From an uncultured Eubacteriales bacterium (GTDB lineage: Bacteria > Bacillota > Clostridia > Christensenellales > Aristaeellaceae), in assembly GCA_902764915.1 (NCBI GenBank), contig CACWXY010000001.1:166778-230777 (forward strand): DNA of 64,000 nucleotides, read 5' to 3'. Every line of letters begins with the position of its first letter. Within the stretch, counting starts at the first letter, position 1. Position numbers and translations under genes: made by a program. This document shows, in pieces, positions 39,983-49,528 of this stretch. The notes beneath the pieces are model-generated. The model saw nothing but the letters and a program-made list of their open reading frames with translations, ran no database searches and was not told where the DNA came from.

Positions 39983-41716
39983 TTAGCCTTCCACCAGAGT
40001 AATCTTTCGGATCTCACTTTCTTCCACTGTCACGGTCACCGTCTTCTGATCGGTATAGATTACAAAGCCGGTCGGCGATCCCCCCGGCTTTTTCACATGA
40101 CGCTTGAGCGTGTAATCAATGGATACGCCAGAAGAATGCCTTCCCTTACTGTACCAGGTAGCCAGCTGCGCCGCTTCCTTCAATGTCTGGTAGGGAATCT
40201 CACCCTCCCGCTTGATAATCACATGACTGCCAGGCATATTCTTGGCGTGCAGCCATGTTTCCCCCGGAGCGGCTGCCTGCGTCAGACGCTCGTTCTGCAC
40301 TGCATTCTTGCCCACAAAAATGTCGATCCCGTCTGAAGAGCGGTAGTGATAGGGTCGGGACTGGGGCAGATCCCGCATCTGCTTGCGTGAGGTATTGCGC
40401 TTCACGTACCCTGCTTTCGCCATTTCCTGGCGAATCTCCTCCAGTTCGCTCTCCCCTACGCACTTATCCACATCCAGCAGTGCGCCCTCCAGGAAATCCA
40501 GTTCCTGCAATGTCTTTTCCTTCTGCTCTGCTGCCGTTTTCCGGGCATTGCGCGCTTTCTGATACTTTTTGAAATACCGCTGCGCATTCTGCGCCGGTGT
40601 CAGGCGCGTATCCATCGGAATACGAATGCTTTTTCCCTCAGGATCATAGAAATTGCTCAGCACAGCCTCACTCATACCCTTATGCAGCTGATAGAGGTTC
40701 GCATTGATTACATCGCCCATCACGCGGAATTCATCCATCCGCGCTGCACCGGCCAGCTCTTCCTCCTGCAGTGCCAGCTTTTTCTCGCACCGCTCCACAT
40801 GGCTCTTGAGAAGTCGCACCATGGAGGCACTCTTCTGGCTCAGCCGATCGCTCTGGTCACGGCCGCCGAAATACGCTTCCATGGCTTCCGAAAGGGAATG
40901 CGCCGGCTTCTGTCTTCTCAGGTCCCGGCTGAGAAACGGAAAAGCAAAGAATTCAGTCACGTGGCCCGTTTCCTCATCCATTTCAATCCTCGGGTCCGTT
41001 ATTTCTCCCAAGCGATGCAGAAGCTCTGCCACGCGTCTGGGCAGCTCGCCTCGATCCTCTCCCCGGCCCTCAATCCGGAAGGCAATCTCCTCAGCAGTCA
41101 GTGCAGACAAGCCCATAATGCTCTTTCCCAGTGCTTTGGAAAGTGCCATATCCCCGCACTCCCGCAGCCGCGCCTCCACGTTCTCTGCGTCCGCCTCCCA
41201 CGGAAGCAGCTTGTCCTGCGGCGGCGGTGCCTGGTACAGAAGCCCCGGCTGGATCTGGCGCACACGGTTCATGTCAGGGCTTACATGCCGGGAGGCTTCG
41301 AGAATCTTCCCGGCATCGTCCACAAAGATCAGATTCGAGTGCCGTCCCATGATCTCCAGTATCAGTATCCGCTTTACATGGTCGCCCAGTTCATTGACAG
41401 TATCCATGGTCACATGCAGAAGGCGGTCGCCGTCCTTCTGTGCTATGCTTTCAATCCGTGCTCCCAGAAGCTGCTTGCGCAGCATCATGCAGAATGCCGG
41501 CGGCTCCAGAGGATTGGAGAACTTCAAGTGTGTCAGATGTGCCCGGGCATTGTTCGGGGATGCGCACAAAAGCAGAGACTGATTGGCGTTCCCGGCACGG
41601 ATAAGCAGAATCACCGTATCCTTCTCCGGCTGCGTAATCCTGTCAATTCTTCCGCCTGTCAGTACGCGGTTCAGCTCTGCTGCAATATAACCTGTCATGA
41701 GTCCATCCATGGGCAT
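39983..41716 (-). CDS. rqcH: Ribosome quality control factor RqcH (NFACT family)
   Basis: 577 residues, the family size. RqcH binds stalled 50S subunits and recruits tRNA-Ala for C-terminal alanine tailing. An NFACT-N domain (GGRIDRITQPEKD), helix-hairpin region, long coiled coil, and the NFACT-R domain (GIDIFVGKNAVQNERLT, WLHAKNMPGSHVII) are all present. The old name is fibronectin-binding protein. ATG 41716 is 9 nt after AAGGA, and the promoter at 41754-41782 excludes the longer frame. Confidence 0.94.
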   Translation of the reverse strand: MPMDGLMTGYIAAELNRVLTGGRIDRITQPEKDTVILLIRAGNANQSLLLCASPNNARAHLTHLKFSNPLEPPAFCMMLRKQLLGARIESIAQKDGDRLLHVTMDTVNELGDHVKRILILEIMGRHSNLIFVDDAGKILEASRHVSPDMNRVRQIQPGLLYQAPPPQDKLLPWEADAENVEARLRECGDMALSKALGKSIMGLSALTAEEIAFRIEGRGEDRGELPRRVAELLHRLGEITDPRIEMDEETGHVTEFFAFPFLSRDLRRQKPAHSLSEAMEAYFGGRDQSDRLSQKSASMVRLLKSHVERCEKKLALQEEELAGAARMDEFRVMGDVINANLYQLHKGMSEAVLSNFYDPEGKSIRIPMDTRLTPAQNAQRYFKKYQKARNARKTAAEQKEKTLQELDFLEGALLDVDKCVGESELEEIRQEMAKAGYVKRNTSRKQMRDLPQSRPYHYRSSDGIDIFVGKNAVQNERLTQAAAPGETWLHAKNMPGSHVIIKREGEIPYQTLKEAAQLATWYSKGRHSSGVSIDYTLKRHVKKPGGSPTGFVIYTDQKTVTVTVEESEIRKITLVEG

Positions 41717-41753
41717 GGTATTCATTCCTTCTTCCTGCCGTTGAGGCAGGAAA

Positions 41754-41782
41754 AGTATACTTGCCCTGTCTCTTTCGGTCAA
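41754..41782 (-). promoter_or_regulatory. Promoter of rqcH
   Basis: -35 TTGACC (41777-41782) and -10 TATACT (41754-41759), 17 nt apart. Confidence 0.75.
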
Positions 41783-41850
41783 TTCTTCCGCATTCCCGGT
41801 TCTTTTCCCGAAATGCGTGCAAAAAACCGGATTTTCTTTTTGATTTCCCG

Positions 41851-41879
41851 TTGCCATTTGTCGACCCTTCTGATACAAT
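41851..41879 (+). promoter_or_regulatory. Promoter of rpsO
   Basis: -35 TTGCCA (41851-41856) and -10 TACAAT (41874-41879), 17 nt apart. It is followed by a leader of about 125 nt. Confidence 0.75.
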
Positions 41880-41885
41880 CTCACC

Positions 41886-42010
41886 CGGGTTTGAACCGAA
41901 TACACGGTCTTTCGATCACTCCGACGGAGCACTGTGTATGCGGCAATTCATCTGCGGCGAAAGCCGACAAGATTTCCCTCAAAGGGAAGAATTAATGGAG
42001 GAAGAAAACC
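41886..42010 (+). promoter_or_regulatory. Structured rpsO leader
   Basis: Contains three small hairpins: CTCCG-A-CGGAG (41918-41928), CGGC-GAAA-GCCG with a GNRA loop (41955-41966), and TTCCCT-CAA-AGGGAA (41974-41988) just before the ribosome site. S15 represses its own mRNA in several bacteria through leader structures; that this leader does so is inference. Confidence 0.45.
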
Positions 42011-42265
42011 ATGACCAAGTCCGAAATCATTGAAGCCTATGGCCGTCACCCCGGCGACACCGGTTCTCCTGAAGTGCAGATCGCTCTTCTGACTGACCGG
42101 ATCAACAATCTCAACGAGCATCTGAAGACCAACAAGCATGACCATCATTCCAACCGTGGCCTGCTTCTGATGGTCGGCCGTCGCCGCGGCATGCTGGAAT
42201 ACCTGAAGAAGACCGACATTGAGCGCTATCGTGCGCTGATTGCCCGCCTGAACCTGCGCAAGTAA
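42011..42265 (+). CDS. rpsO: 30S ribosomal protein S15
   Basis: 84 residues. It binds 16S rRNA helix 22 during small-subunit assembly. The rRNA-binding signature is present as [23 protein letters not shown] and [16 protein letters not shown]. Ribosome site GGAGGAAG before ATG 42011. It is upstream of pnp as in many bacteria, separated by a terminator. Confidence 0.98.
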   Translation: MTKSEIIEAYGRHPGDTGSPEVQIALLTDRINNLNEHLKTNKHDHHSNRGLLLMVGRRRGMLEYLKKTDIERYRALIARLNLRK

Positions 42266-42310
42266 TTCCGCAGACCAGGCATCGTCTTCGCTTCCTTGGA
42301 TCGGAAAAAA

Positions 42311-42345
42311 GCCGCCGGGAATTGCAAACGCATCCCGGCGGCTTT
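42311..42345 (+). terminator. Terminator of rpsO
   Basis: GCCGCCGGGA (42311-42320) pairs with TCCCGGCGGC (42333-42342), preceded by six As and followed by only three Ts, so some readthrough into pnp is plausible. Confidence 0.7.
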
Positions 42346-42389
42346 CCCATCACTTTACTTTTCCTTACGGATGTTATCCCTCGAGTACG

Positions 42390-42535
42390 CCGGACACGTC
42401 CGGTGAGGGCAGGGGAGATTTCTCCCCAGGCTTTCTTTTAGAAAGCCTCCCCGATTGAAAATCCTTCCCGGGTTTTCATGGGATAGCACCCGTAAGGCGA
42501 CTCTGGGACAGTTCTGTCCCAGGAAGGAGCAGTTT
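42390..42535 (+). promoter_or_regulatory. pnp leader with a series of hairpins
   Basis: Five consecutive inverted repeats: CCGGAC-AC-GTCCGG (42390-42403); GGGGAGA-TT-TCTCCCC (42412-42427); AGGCTTTCT-TTT-AGAAAGCCT (42428-42448); GAAAATCC/GGGTTTTC (42457-42477); CTGGGACAG-TT-CTGTCCCAG (42503-42522), whose last base touches the ribosome site GGAAGGAG. GGGGAG (42412-42417) can alternatively pair with CTCCCC (42447-42452), enclosing the third hairpin. In enterobacteria PNPase controls its own leader after RNase III cutting; a similar circuit here is inference. Confidence 0.6.
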
Positions 42536-44725
42536 ATGGAAAGCAAAATCTATTCCATGGACCTGGCTGGCAAAACCCTTTCCCTTGAGTTCGGAAAGTA
42601 CTGCGGCCAGGCAAACGGTTCCGTCTGGGTTCATCTGGGCGATACCGTAGTTATGGTGAATGCCACCATGGCCCCCACCCCCCGCGAGGGCGTGGACTTC
42701 TTCCCTCTTGCCGTAGATGTAGAGGAAAAGCAGTACTCCGTTGGCAAGATTCCGGGCGGATTCATCAAGCGTGAAGGCCGGCCCACCGATAAGGCCACGC
42801 TTACCTGCCGTCTGATCGACCGTCCCCTACGCCCGCTGTTCAATAAGAGCATGCGCAATGATGTACAGGTCGTGGTAACCATCCTCTCCGTTGAACAGGA
42901 CGTGCCCCCGGAAATCCCCGCCATGATCGGGTCTTCTGTGGCGCTGGCTGTCAGCGATATTCCGTGGAACGGACCAACCGGTGCCGTGTTTGTCGGTCGG
43001 GTGAACGGCGAGTTTGTGATCATGCCCAATGAGGAAGAGCGCGCCAAGTCTGACCTGAGCCTGTACGTGGCTGGCACCAAGGAAGCCATTATGATGGTCG
43101 AAGCCGGTGCCAACGAACTGAGCGAAGATGTGATGCTGGACGGCATCATGCGCGCCCATGAAGAGATCCGGAAGCTGGTCGAGTTCCAGGATATGATCGT
43201 AGCCGAGATCGGCAAGGAAAAAGTGGAAGTCCCGCTGCATGTCACCGGTGATGATGTGAAGGAAGCGGTCCGTGCCTATGCGCTGGACAAGGCCCGCTGG
43301 ACCTTTGATACCTTTGACCGCTATGAGCGTCAGTCCCGTGAAGCTCAGGTCAAGGCAGAAGTCATTGCTGCACTGTCCGAGCAGTTCCCGGAACGCGAGG
43401 ACGAAATTGCAGACGCGCTGTACTATCTGAATAAGGAAGTCATGCGCCGTCGTATCCTGGATGAAGGCGTACGCGCAGACGGCCGTAAGGTAACCGAGAT
43501 CCGCCCCATCTGGTGCGAAGTCGGCGTACTCCCGCGCGTACACGGTTCTGCCGTGTTTACCCGCGGCCAGACCCAGGCACTGACAGTGACCACTCTCGGC
43601 ACACTGTCCGACGGTCAGACCTTGGACGGGCTCTCCACCTCCGAGACCTTCAAGCGCTATATTCATCAGTACAACATGCCGCCGTATGCCACCGGTGAGG
43701 CCGGACGTCTCAAGAGCCCCGGCCGCCGCGAGATCGGCCATGGTGCCCTGGCAGAACGCGCACTGCTTCCTGTCATTCCCACGGAAGAGGAATTCCCCTA
43801 TGCCATGCGTCTGGTCAGTGAAATCCTTTCCTCGAATGGCTCCTCTTCCATGGCATCCGTGTGCGGTTCCACACTGTCTCTGATGGATGCGGGTGTTCCG
43901 ATCCATGCCCCTGTCGCCGGTGTGGCCATGGGCCTGATCAAAGACACCGAGAGCGATAAGGTAGCCGTGCTTACCGATATCCAGGGACTGGAAGACTTCC
44001 TGGGCGATATGGACTTTAAGGTCGCCGGTACCATGAACGGCATTACCGCCATTCAGATGGACATCAAGATTGCAGGCATTGACCGCGTGATCCTCAAGCG
44101 CGCGCTGGAGCAGGCTCTGCAGGGACGACTGTATATCCTCAAGCTGATGCTGGATACCATCGGTCAGCCGCGGGAGAATCTGTCCAAGTATGCACCGCGG
44201 ATTATCCAGTTCACCATTAATCCCGATAAGATCCGTGAGGTTATCGGACCCGGTGGAAAGATGATTAACAAGATCATCGCAGAAACCGGCGCCAAGATTG
44301 ACCTGGAAGACGATGGACGCGTATTCATTGCAACCCCCGATGAGAACGGTGCTGAAATGGCCAAGAAGCTGATCATGGGGATTGCCAAGGATATTGAAGT
44401 CGGCGATACCTTTACTGGCAAGGTCGTGCGTCTGATGAACTTCGGTGCCTTTGTCGAGCTCGCGCCCGGCAAGGATGGCATGATCCACATCTCCAAGATT
44501 GCCGATCACCGCGTAGAAAACATTGAAGACGTGGTGAAGATCGGTGACGAACTAGAAGTGAAGGTCGCTGAGATCGATGCGCAGGGCCGCATTAACCTGA
44601 TCCGTACGGATATCACATATCCCGCACAGTCCTCCGCGCCCCGCGGCGAAGGCAACAACTTCCGTTCCCGTCCTCCGCGTCGTGACAGCCACGACAATCA
44701 CGACAGGAACACCCATCATAACTAA
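42536..44725 (+). CDS. pnp: Polyribonucleotide nucleotidyltransferase (PNPase)
   Basis: 729 residues, full length. A 3'-5' phosphorolytic exoribonuclease. Two RNase PH-like domains (first with [22 protein letters not shown] region; second with [15 protein letters not shown] and [12 protein letters not shown]), then KH ([16 protein letters not shown]) and S1 ([15 protein letters not shown]) domains. The C-terminus ends in a His/Asn/Arg-rich tail. ATG 42536 follows AGGAAGGAG; an in-frame ATG at 42455 lies inside the hairpin leader and is rejected. Confidence 0.97.
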   Translation: MESKIYSMDLAGKTLSLEFGKYCGQANGSVWVHLGDTVVMVNATMAPTPREGVDFFPLAVDVEEKQYSVGKIPGGFIKREGRPTDKATLTCRLIDRPLRPLFNKSMRNDVQVVVTILSVEQDVPPEIPAMIGSSVALAVSDIPWNGPTGAVFVGRVNGEFVIMPNEEERAKSDLSLYVAGTKEAIMMVEAGANELSEDVMLDGIMRAHEEIRKLVEFQDMIVAEIGKEKVEVPLHVTGDDVKEAVRAYALDKARWTFDTFDRYERQSREAQVKAEVIAALSEQFPEREDEIADALYYLNKEVMRRRILDEGVRADGRKVTEIRPIWCEVGVLPRVHGSAVFTRGQTQALTVTTLGTLSDGQTLDGLSTSETFKRYIHQYNMPPYATGEAGRLKSPGRREIGHGALAERALLPVIPTEEEFPYAMRLVSEILSSNGSSSMASVCGSTLSLMDAGVPIHAPVAGVAMGLIKDTESDKVAVLTDIQGLEDFLGDMDFKVAGTMNGITAIQMDIKIAGIDRVILKRALEQALQGRLYILKLMLDTIGQPRENLSKYAPRIIQFTINPDKIREVIGPGGKMINKIIAETGAKIDLEDDGRVFIATPDENGAEMAKKLIMGIAKDIEVGDTFTGKVVRLMNFGAFVELAPGKDGMIHISKIADHRVENIEDVVKIGDELEVKVAEIDAQGRINLIRTDITYPAQSSAPRGEGNNFRSRPPRRDSHDNHDRNTHHN

Positions 44726-44734
44726 GCTACCGTA

Positions 44735-44767
44735 AAGCACCGCAAAAGCCCCGCTTTTGCGGTGCTT
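44735..44767 (+). terminator. Hairpin after pnp
   Basis: Perfect 15-bp stem (44735-44749 with 44753-44767), loop CCC. It is not followed by a T run, so it may stabilise the 3' end or terminate only weakly before the M16 gene. Confidence 0.5.
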
Positions 44768-44803
44768 GTCACATACGCCCTTCTTGTAAGAAAGGATCAG
44801 ATC

Positions 44804-46069
44804 TTGTCCACCAATATGCTTTCCTTGCCCAAAGAATGGACCATGGACAACGGAATCCGCGTGCTGCTTGATCCCATGTCCGGCATACGCTCCGTATCCA
44901 TCGGCGTTTTCCTGCATACTGGCTCCGCCATGGAATCGCCGCAGGAGTGGGGGCTTTCCCACTTTATGGAGCACATGGTCTTTAAAGGCACCGCCCATCG
45001 CTCTGCCCGGGATATTGCGATGGAAACCGATGCAGCCGGCGGGCATTTCAATGCCTTTACAGCCCGGGACTGCACCTGCTTTTATGCTTCCGTGATCGAT
45101 GAAGACCTGGGAAAGGCGCTGGATATTCTCTCAGACCTGACACTGCATGCCACGCTGGCACAGGAAGACATGGAGAAAGAGCGCGGTGTCATCCTGGAAG
45201 AAATCGCCATGGAAGAAGATGATCCCGAGGGCACCATTGAGGAGCTCGTGCATCAGAAGATGTATGCGGATCTTCCCGTGGCCCATGAAATCGTAGGCTA
45301 TCCTGAGCAGGTCAGCCGCTATACGCGCGATGATCTTGTACGATTCCGGGACTCTCACTATGCGCCATCCCGCTGCGTGATCTCCGTTTCCGGAAGCTTT
45401 GAAGAAGCCGTACTTCTTTCGCTTCTGGAGAAAGCCTTTGGCAACTGGTCATCTCCGCTTTCGGATATCCGTCAGGCACCTGTACAGCCGGTTTGCTTTT
45501 CGCCGGTATACCGGGACCGGGACCTGGAACAGATGCATCTGTGTCTCACCTATCCGGCACTCTCCTACGGCAGTCAGGAACTGACAACGCTGTCGCTTCT
45601 GTCCTCCATTCTCGGCGGGCAGTCTTCTTCGCGGCTTTTCATGCGCGTACGGGAAGATCTGGGACTGGCTTACTCACTGTATTCCTATTCCTATGCGCTG
45701 GAAGCGACCGGCACCTTCAGTATTTACGCCGCCGCATCCCCGGCCAATATTGCCCGGGTGCATGCGGAAATCCATAAGGAGCTTTCCTCATTTCTCAAGA
45801 ATGGGTGCACAGAGCAGGAAATGCAGGACGGGAAGAATTTCCTGCGCATATCCAACCTGATGTCGCTGGAACACTCATCGTCCCGTATGATGAGTCAGGG
45901 ACAGACCAAACTGTTCACCGGCAAGCCCTTTGATCTGGGAAAGAGCATAGAAAAGCTGCAGAAGATTACCAGGGATCAGCTGATGGACCTGGCACAATCG
46001 CTCTTTTCACACACACCCGTTCTGGGGCTGCTTGGCCCCGGTGCTGAAGCTATTGGAGGCCAGCTATGA
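44804..46069 (+). CDS. M16 family zinc peptidase
   Basis: 421 residues. The inverted zinc motif HFMEH lies at 53-57 and the third ligand is in the conserved EKERGVILEEIAM; the C-terminal half is the non-catalytic M16 domain. Such enzymes (MPP/YmxG type) are common next to pnp in Bacillota. There is no signal peptide. I prefer TTG 44804, which is correctly spaced from AAAGGATC (44791-44798); ATG 44816 is the alternative. The stop overlaps the ruvX start by 4 nt. Confidence 0.9.
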   Translation: MSTNMLSLPKEWTMDNGIRVLLDPMSGIRSVSIGVFLHTGSAMESPQEWGLSHFMEHMVFKGTAHRSARDIAMETDAAGGHFNAFTARDCTCFYASVIDEDLGKALDILSDLTLHATLAQEDMEKERGVILEEIAMEEDDPEGTIEELVHQKMYADLPVAHEIVGYPEQVSRYTRDDLVRFRDSHYAPSRCVISVSGSFEEAVLLSLLEKAFGNWSSPLSDIRQAPVQPVCFSPVYRDRDLEQMHLCLTYPALSYGSQELTTLSLLSSILGGQSSSRLFMRVREDLGLAYSLYSYSYALEATGTFSIYAAASPANIARVHAEIHKELSSFLKNGCTEQEMQDGKNFLRISNLMSLEHSSSRMMSQGQTKLFTGKPFDLGKSIEKLQKITRDQLMDLAQSLFSHTPVLGLLGPGAEAIGGQL

Positions 46070-46491
46070 ACGAACAGATCATCGGACTGGATATCGGGGA
46101 TGTGCGCATCGGCGTCGCCGTATCAGATGCTTCCCGCCTCATTGCATCCCCGGTAGAGGTCATTACCCGTGTGGGCTGGGGCCCTGACTGCAAAAAAATC
46201 TGTGAAATCTGCGAACGCTACCAGACCCGTCTTGTAGTCAGCGGGCTTCCCCTGAACATGGACGGCACGGAAGGCTTTCAGGCGCAAAAAGTGCGCGGGC
46301 TCTGTGATCAGCTTGTAAAACACGGGCTCACCGTGTATTATCAGGACGAGCGGCTCTCTACGGTAGCCGCGGAAGATTCGCTGATTATGAGTGGCGTACA
46401 CCGAAAGGGACGCAAGCAGGTCGTCGATAAAGTCGCAGCCGCTGTGATACTGCAGTCCTATCTCGACGCTCAGAAGGAGAAAAAGATATGA
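46066..46491 (+). CDS. ruvX: Putative Holliday junction resolvase RuvX (YqgF)
   Basis: 141 residues, an RNase H-like fold. GLDIGDVRIGVAVSD carries the first catalytic Asp, VVSGLPLNMDGTEG is the second conserved region, and YQDERLSTVAAE contains the third acidic site. YqgF proteins also have roles in 16S rRNA processing. It overlaps its neighbours on both sides by 4 nt. Confidence 0.94.
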   Translation: MNEQIIGLDIGDVRIGVAVSDASRLIASPVEVITRVGWGPDCKKICEICERYQTRLVVSGLPLNMDGTEGFQAQKVRGLCDQLVKHGLTVYYQDERLSTVAAEDSLIMSGVHRKGRKQVVDKVAAAVILQSYLDAQKEKKI

Positions 46492-46832
46492 ACGAAAACG
46501 AAATCTTTGAAATGATCAACGCCGACGGCGAAAAGGAAAAGTTTGCCTTCCTCGCCACTATTGAACATGAGGGCGATTATTATATGGCGGTAGAGCCATT
46601 GGACCCCTCTTCCGTCGATGTTATCGGCAGTGAAGACGAAGATGCCGGGGACGATGTTCCGGTTATTTTCTTTCACTGCTCTTTCGCCGACGAGAACGAC
46701 CCGGATGCAGATGACCTCTTTGATGTCGTGGACGATGAAGCGCTCCTGGAGACACTCTTTGACAAGTTTCTCAAGATGGTAGAGGATGCCGAGGATAACG
46801 AGGAAGACGAGGAAGAAGCCGATGAAGAATAA
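46488..46832 (+). CDS. DUF1292 family protein
   Basis: 114 residues, strongly acidic. The N-terminal half (ADGEKEKFAFLATIEHEGDYYMAVEPL) matches DUF1292 (YrzB-like), the usual neighbour of ruvX in Bacillota; the C-terminal tail is mostly Asp and Glu. The function is unknown. It overlaps ruvX by 4 nt and the deacetylase start by 11 nt. Confidence 0.9.
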   Translation: MNENEIFEMINADGEKEKFAFLATIEHEGDYYMAVEPLDPSSVDVIGSEDEDAGDDVPVIFFHCSFADENDPDADDLFDVVDDEALLETLFDKFLKMVEDAEDNEEDEEEADEE

Positions 46833-48168
46833 GCGAACCGCGCTGCTTCTTCTTTGCCTGACACTGTGCCTTTTTCCTCTGCTTTCTCATGCGCTTCCCC
46901 TGCAGGAATGCCACAAGGTTGCTCTGACCTACACGGATATTACGCAGGATAACGGCAGTGTCGTACGGCACTGGCGTGCGGACACTGTGCTCGACAGCGT
47001 GGATGAGGAACTTTCTTCCCTCACACAGGCGTATGTGGATGAAATCGCCCCGACACTGGAAAAGCCGAAGAACAAGACCAGTCTGAATTCCCGCCTGGAC
47101 ATGGAGATACGCTACAGCCGCACAGGACTTACGTGGATGAGTTTTCTTCTGCAGGCGCGTACCAGCTTTCATCGGGCACTGATCGGACAGGAGTTTACGA
47201 CCCGTACCTATGACATGGAAACCGGGGAACGTATTTACCTGACGGATCTGTTTGACACTGATTCCGTTGCCTGGGATACCCTGGCTGCGGAGGTCAGGAA
47301 TCAGCTGACGGCCTATTTCCCGGACGAAACGCCGGATCCTGCTTTGCTCAGCAGCCTCTGTGCCCGTGAAAACCTGGAAACGGCTGAGTTTACACTGCAT
47401 GGCTTCTCTCTCGTACTGCATTATCCGGCAAGCGCTCTCTATCCATCGCATCACACCCTGATGGAGGTTACCGTCATGTATTCCGCGCTGTATGCAGATA
47501 TGCTGCCGGAGGCAAAAAAACAGACTGATAACCTCTCCTATTACAAGACCTGTGCGCTGACCTTCGACGACGGGCCCTCCCGAACCAATACCACACTTGT
47601 CCTTAAAAACCTGATGATTACAGGATGCCGAGCCACTTTCTTTGTGATCGGCAACCGTATCGAAGAATATGTGGATCAGGTTCAGCGGGAGCATGATCTG
47701 GGACATGCCATTGGCAATCACAACTGGCATCACGGAAATGTCACCAAGTCTTCTGCCAGTGCCCTTCGCGGCATGGTCGCCAAATGTGATGAACAGATGA
47801 TCAAGGCCATCGGGAAAGCAGCTGCCTATGATCGGGTGCCCTATGGACTGTATCCACAGATGATCAAGGCCAAGGTCGGCTGGCCATACATCCAGTGGAG
47901 TCTGGACACCTATGACTGGCGCGGACGCTCCACCAGTACAGTCCTGTCATCCGTGAAGAAACAGATTTCAGACGGTGACATTATTCTCTGCCATGACATT
48001 AAGGACAATACCCCTGAATCCGCCAAACGCATCTGCGAATATCTTCAGGAAGAAGGTTACTTGCTTCTGACGATTGATGAGCTTTTCGCCAAAGACGGCG
48101 TTGTCCTTCAGCCGGATACTGTGTATTATCGGTGTGTGGATGGCGATACATCCATAAAGAAGAAGTGA
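46822..48168 (+). CDS. Secreted polysaccharide deacetylase (PdaC-like)
   Basis: 448 residues. A signal peptide (about 1-23) is followed by a DUF3298-like N-terminal domain and a NodB deacetylase domain from about 240. NodB motifs are [12 protein letters not shown] (catalytic Asp and metal Asp), GNHNWHHGN (the two metal His), and RVPYGLYP with WSLDTYDW. It probably removes acetyl groups from peptidoglycan or another surface glycan. It is last in the M16-ruvX-DUF1292 operon, starting inside the DUF1292 gene. Confidence 0.92.
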   Translation: MKNKRTALLLLCLTLCLFPLLSHALPLQECHKVALTYTDITQDNGSVVRHWRADTVLDSVDEELSSLTQAYVDEIAPTLEKPKNKTSLNSRLDMEIRYSRTGLTWMSFLLQARTSFHRALIGQEFTTRTYDMETGERIYLTDLFDTDSVAWDTLAAEVRNQLTAYFPDETPDPALLSSLCARENLETAEFTLHGFSLVLHYPASALYPSHHTLMEVTVMYSALYADMLPEAKKQTDNLSYYKTCALTFDDGPSRTNTTLVLKNLMITGCRATFFVIGNRIEEYVDQVQREHDLGHAIGNHNWHHGNVTKSSASALRGMVAKCDEQMIKAIGKAAAYDRVPYGLYPQMIKAKVGWPYIQWSLDTYDWRGRSTSTVLSSVKKQISDGDIILCHDIKDNTPESAKRICEYLQEEGYLLLTIDELFAKDGVVLQPDTVYYRCVDGDTSIKKK

Positions 48169-48211
48169 CAGAGACTTTCCTTTACCGGCGCAGTCAATAC
48201 AGGATATTCAG

Positions 48212-48252
48212 AGCTGAAAGCCATGCAGTGCATTTGGCTTCCAGCTTTTTTC
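48212..48252 (+). terminator. Terminator of the M16-ruvX-deacetylase operon
   Basis: AGCTGAAAGCC (48212-48222) pairs with GGCTTCCAGCT (48236-48246), one mismatch, then six Ts. Confidence 0.8.
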
Positions 48253-48335
48253 TTTGGAACACGCACGCGCACAGCAGCGTAAAAACCAGCTATACAGAAT
48301 TACCGCTTACAGAGGCCAATCCGGAGGACACTTGC

Positions 48336-48866
48336 ATGCTGGAGACAGAAAGAACCATTCTCCGTCCATGGCGGGAAACAGACGCAGAGGAATGCTATCG
48401 ATACGCAAAAGATCCACGTGTTGGCCCGATCGCCGGCTGGCCCGCACATACAAGTGTAGAAAATAGCCGTCAGATCATACGGGACATACTGTCGGTCCCG
48501 GAGACCTATGCCATTGTATGGAAAGAAACAGGACTCCCGATCGGAAGTATCGGTCTGCACCATAACGACCTCGCTGAGGGTGAGGATGAGGCTGAGCTTG
48601 GCTACTGGCTGGGCGTTCCTTACTGGGGACAGGGGATTGTGCCGGAAGCAGCAAGGGAGCTTTTGCGCCATGCCTTTGAAGACCTGTCACTTGCCCGCAT
48701 ATGGTGCGGCTACTATGACGGCAATGTAAAGTCAGAGCGCGTGCAGAAAAAGCTCGGCTTCCGCTATCAGTGGACAACCGATGCGGTACCGGTTCCGCAG
48801 ATGGGGGAAACGCGAAAAGGGCATGTAAACTTGATGACCCGGGAAGACTGGCTGTGCAGCCATTGA
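48336..48866 (+). CDS. GNAT family acetyltransferase (RimJ-type)
   Basis: 176 residues. [21 protein letters not shown] opens a RimJ/RimL-like GNAT fold; [22 protein letters not shown] is the acetyl-CoA loop and [17 protein letters not shown] the C-terminal signature. These enzymes acetylate protein N-termini, amino acids or small amines; the target is unknown. ATG 48336 is 8 nt after GGAGG. Confidence 0.88.
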   Translation: MLETERTILRPWRETDAEECYRYAKDPRVGPIAGWPAHTSVENSRQIIRDILSVPETYAIVWKETGLPIGSIGLHHNDLAEGEDEAELGYWLGVPYWGQGIVPEAARELLRHAFEDLSLARIWCGYYDGNVKSERVQKKLGFRYQWTTDAVPVPQMGETRKGHVNLMTREDWLCSH

Positions 48867-48929
48867 CCATGTCAGAAGCCTACGGTGAAGTCTATACATC
48901 TGTCTCTTCCTGAAAGCCAAGGAATGCTC

Positions 48930-49284
48930 CCCGGAATCCGAAGAACGCCGAGATTCGCGTTCGGAAACTTCTGGAATTCAAGACAGCCTATGGTCTGGAA
49001 TACGTGGAAAATGATCAGGTTGTCGGTCTGCTTCGGGGTATTTCCATGCGGTTCCTCCATGTCCGTACCTTTGCCATTCATGCTCTGGCCTTCGTGCTTC
49101 CCTGTCCGGGGCATGGAATCGCACGGTGTTGCCCGGAAAGATGCACGCAGGATATGGCAAGGTGCGGAATCGTCGTATTCACCTGATCATCAGCAGGTAC
49201 AGCTGTCTGCCCGACTTTCACATGCGGTATGGATTCACGCGTGAGAGCGAAGGCATTCTGATGCGGAATGGAATGGGAAGGTGA
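48930..49284 (+). pseudogene. Decayed GNAT acetyltransferase
   Basis: One frame reads RKLLEFKTAYGLEYV, ENDQVVGLL, then TFAIHALAFV and GHGIA, like the middle of a GNAT protein. A different frame then continues NRRIHLIIS, CLPDFHMRYGFTRE and ends at a stop at 49284, like a GNAT C-terminus. No single open frame joins them and no start or ribosome site is clear, so at least one frameshift has broken it. It is not a copy of the adjacent intact GNAT gene. Confidence 0.55.
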
Positions 49285-49483
49285 ATCCTGCGCTGCACAA
49301 ATGGAAGATCACGGATCTGGAAACAGAATGCTTTCCTGACTTTCAGGCACAGCCTCCGGCGGCCCGCAGTCGGAGTCCATCCCCTTTTTCCCCAGGGTGA
49401 CACGTTTCTGCGCAAACATACGCCTCAGTAACCTGCCGTCCTTGTCTTCTGTCCGCTCTTTCATGGACGCAGACGATCGAAAA
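49285..49483. other. Non-coding stretch before the M32 gene
   Basis: No supported gene. It lies between the GNAT remnant and the M32 promoter and could be more of the decayed region. Confidence 0.4.
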
Positions 49484-49492
49484 TGATATAAT
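49484..49492 (+). promoter_or_regulatory. Extended -10 promoter of the M32 gene
   Basis: TGATATAAT (TATAAT 49487-49492); the -35 is poor. Confidence 0.5.
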
Positions 49493-49528
49493 CTTTTCTG
49501 ACAAAATCGTTATCTTGAGGTGATTGCT

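Noticed and set aside
42827..44509. 560-codon leftward open frame inside pnp
   Set aside because: It mirrors highly conserved PNPase coding sequence and is explained by codon bias.
48132..48335. In-frame upstream extension of the RimJ-type GNAT gene
   Set aside because: The extension overlaps the deacetylase gene and its terminator; ATG 48336 has GGAGG at correct spacing.
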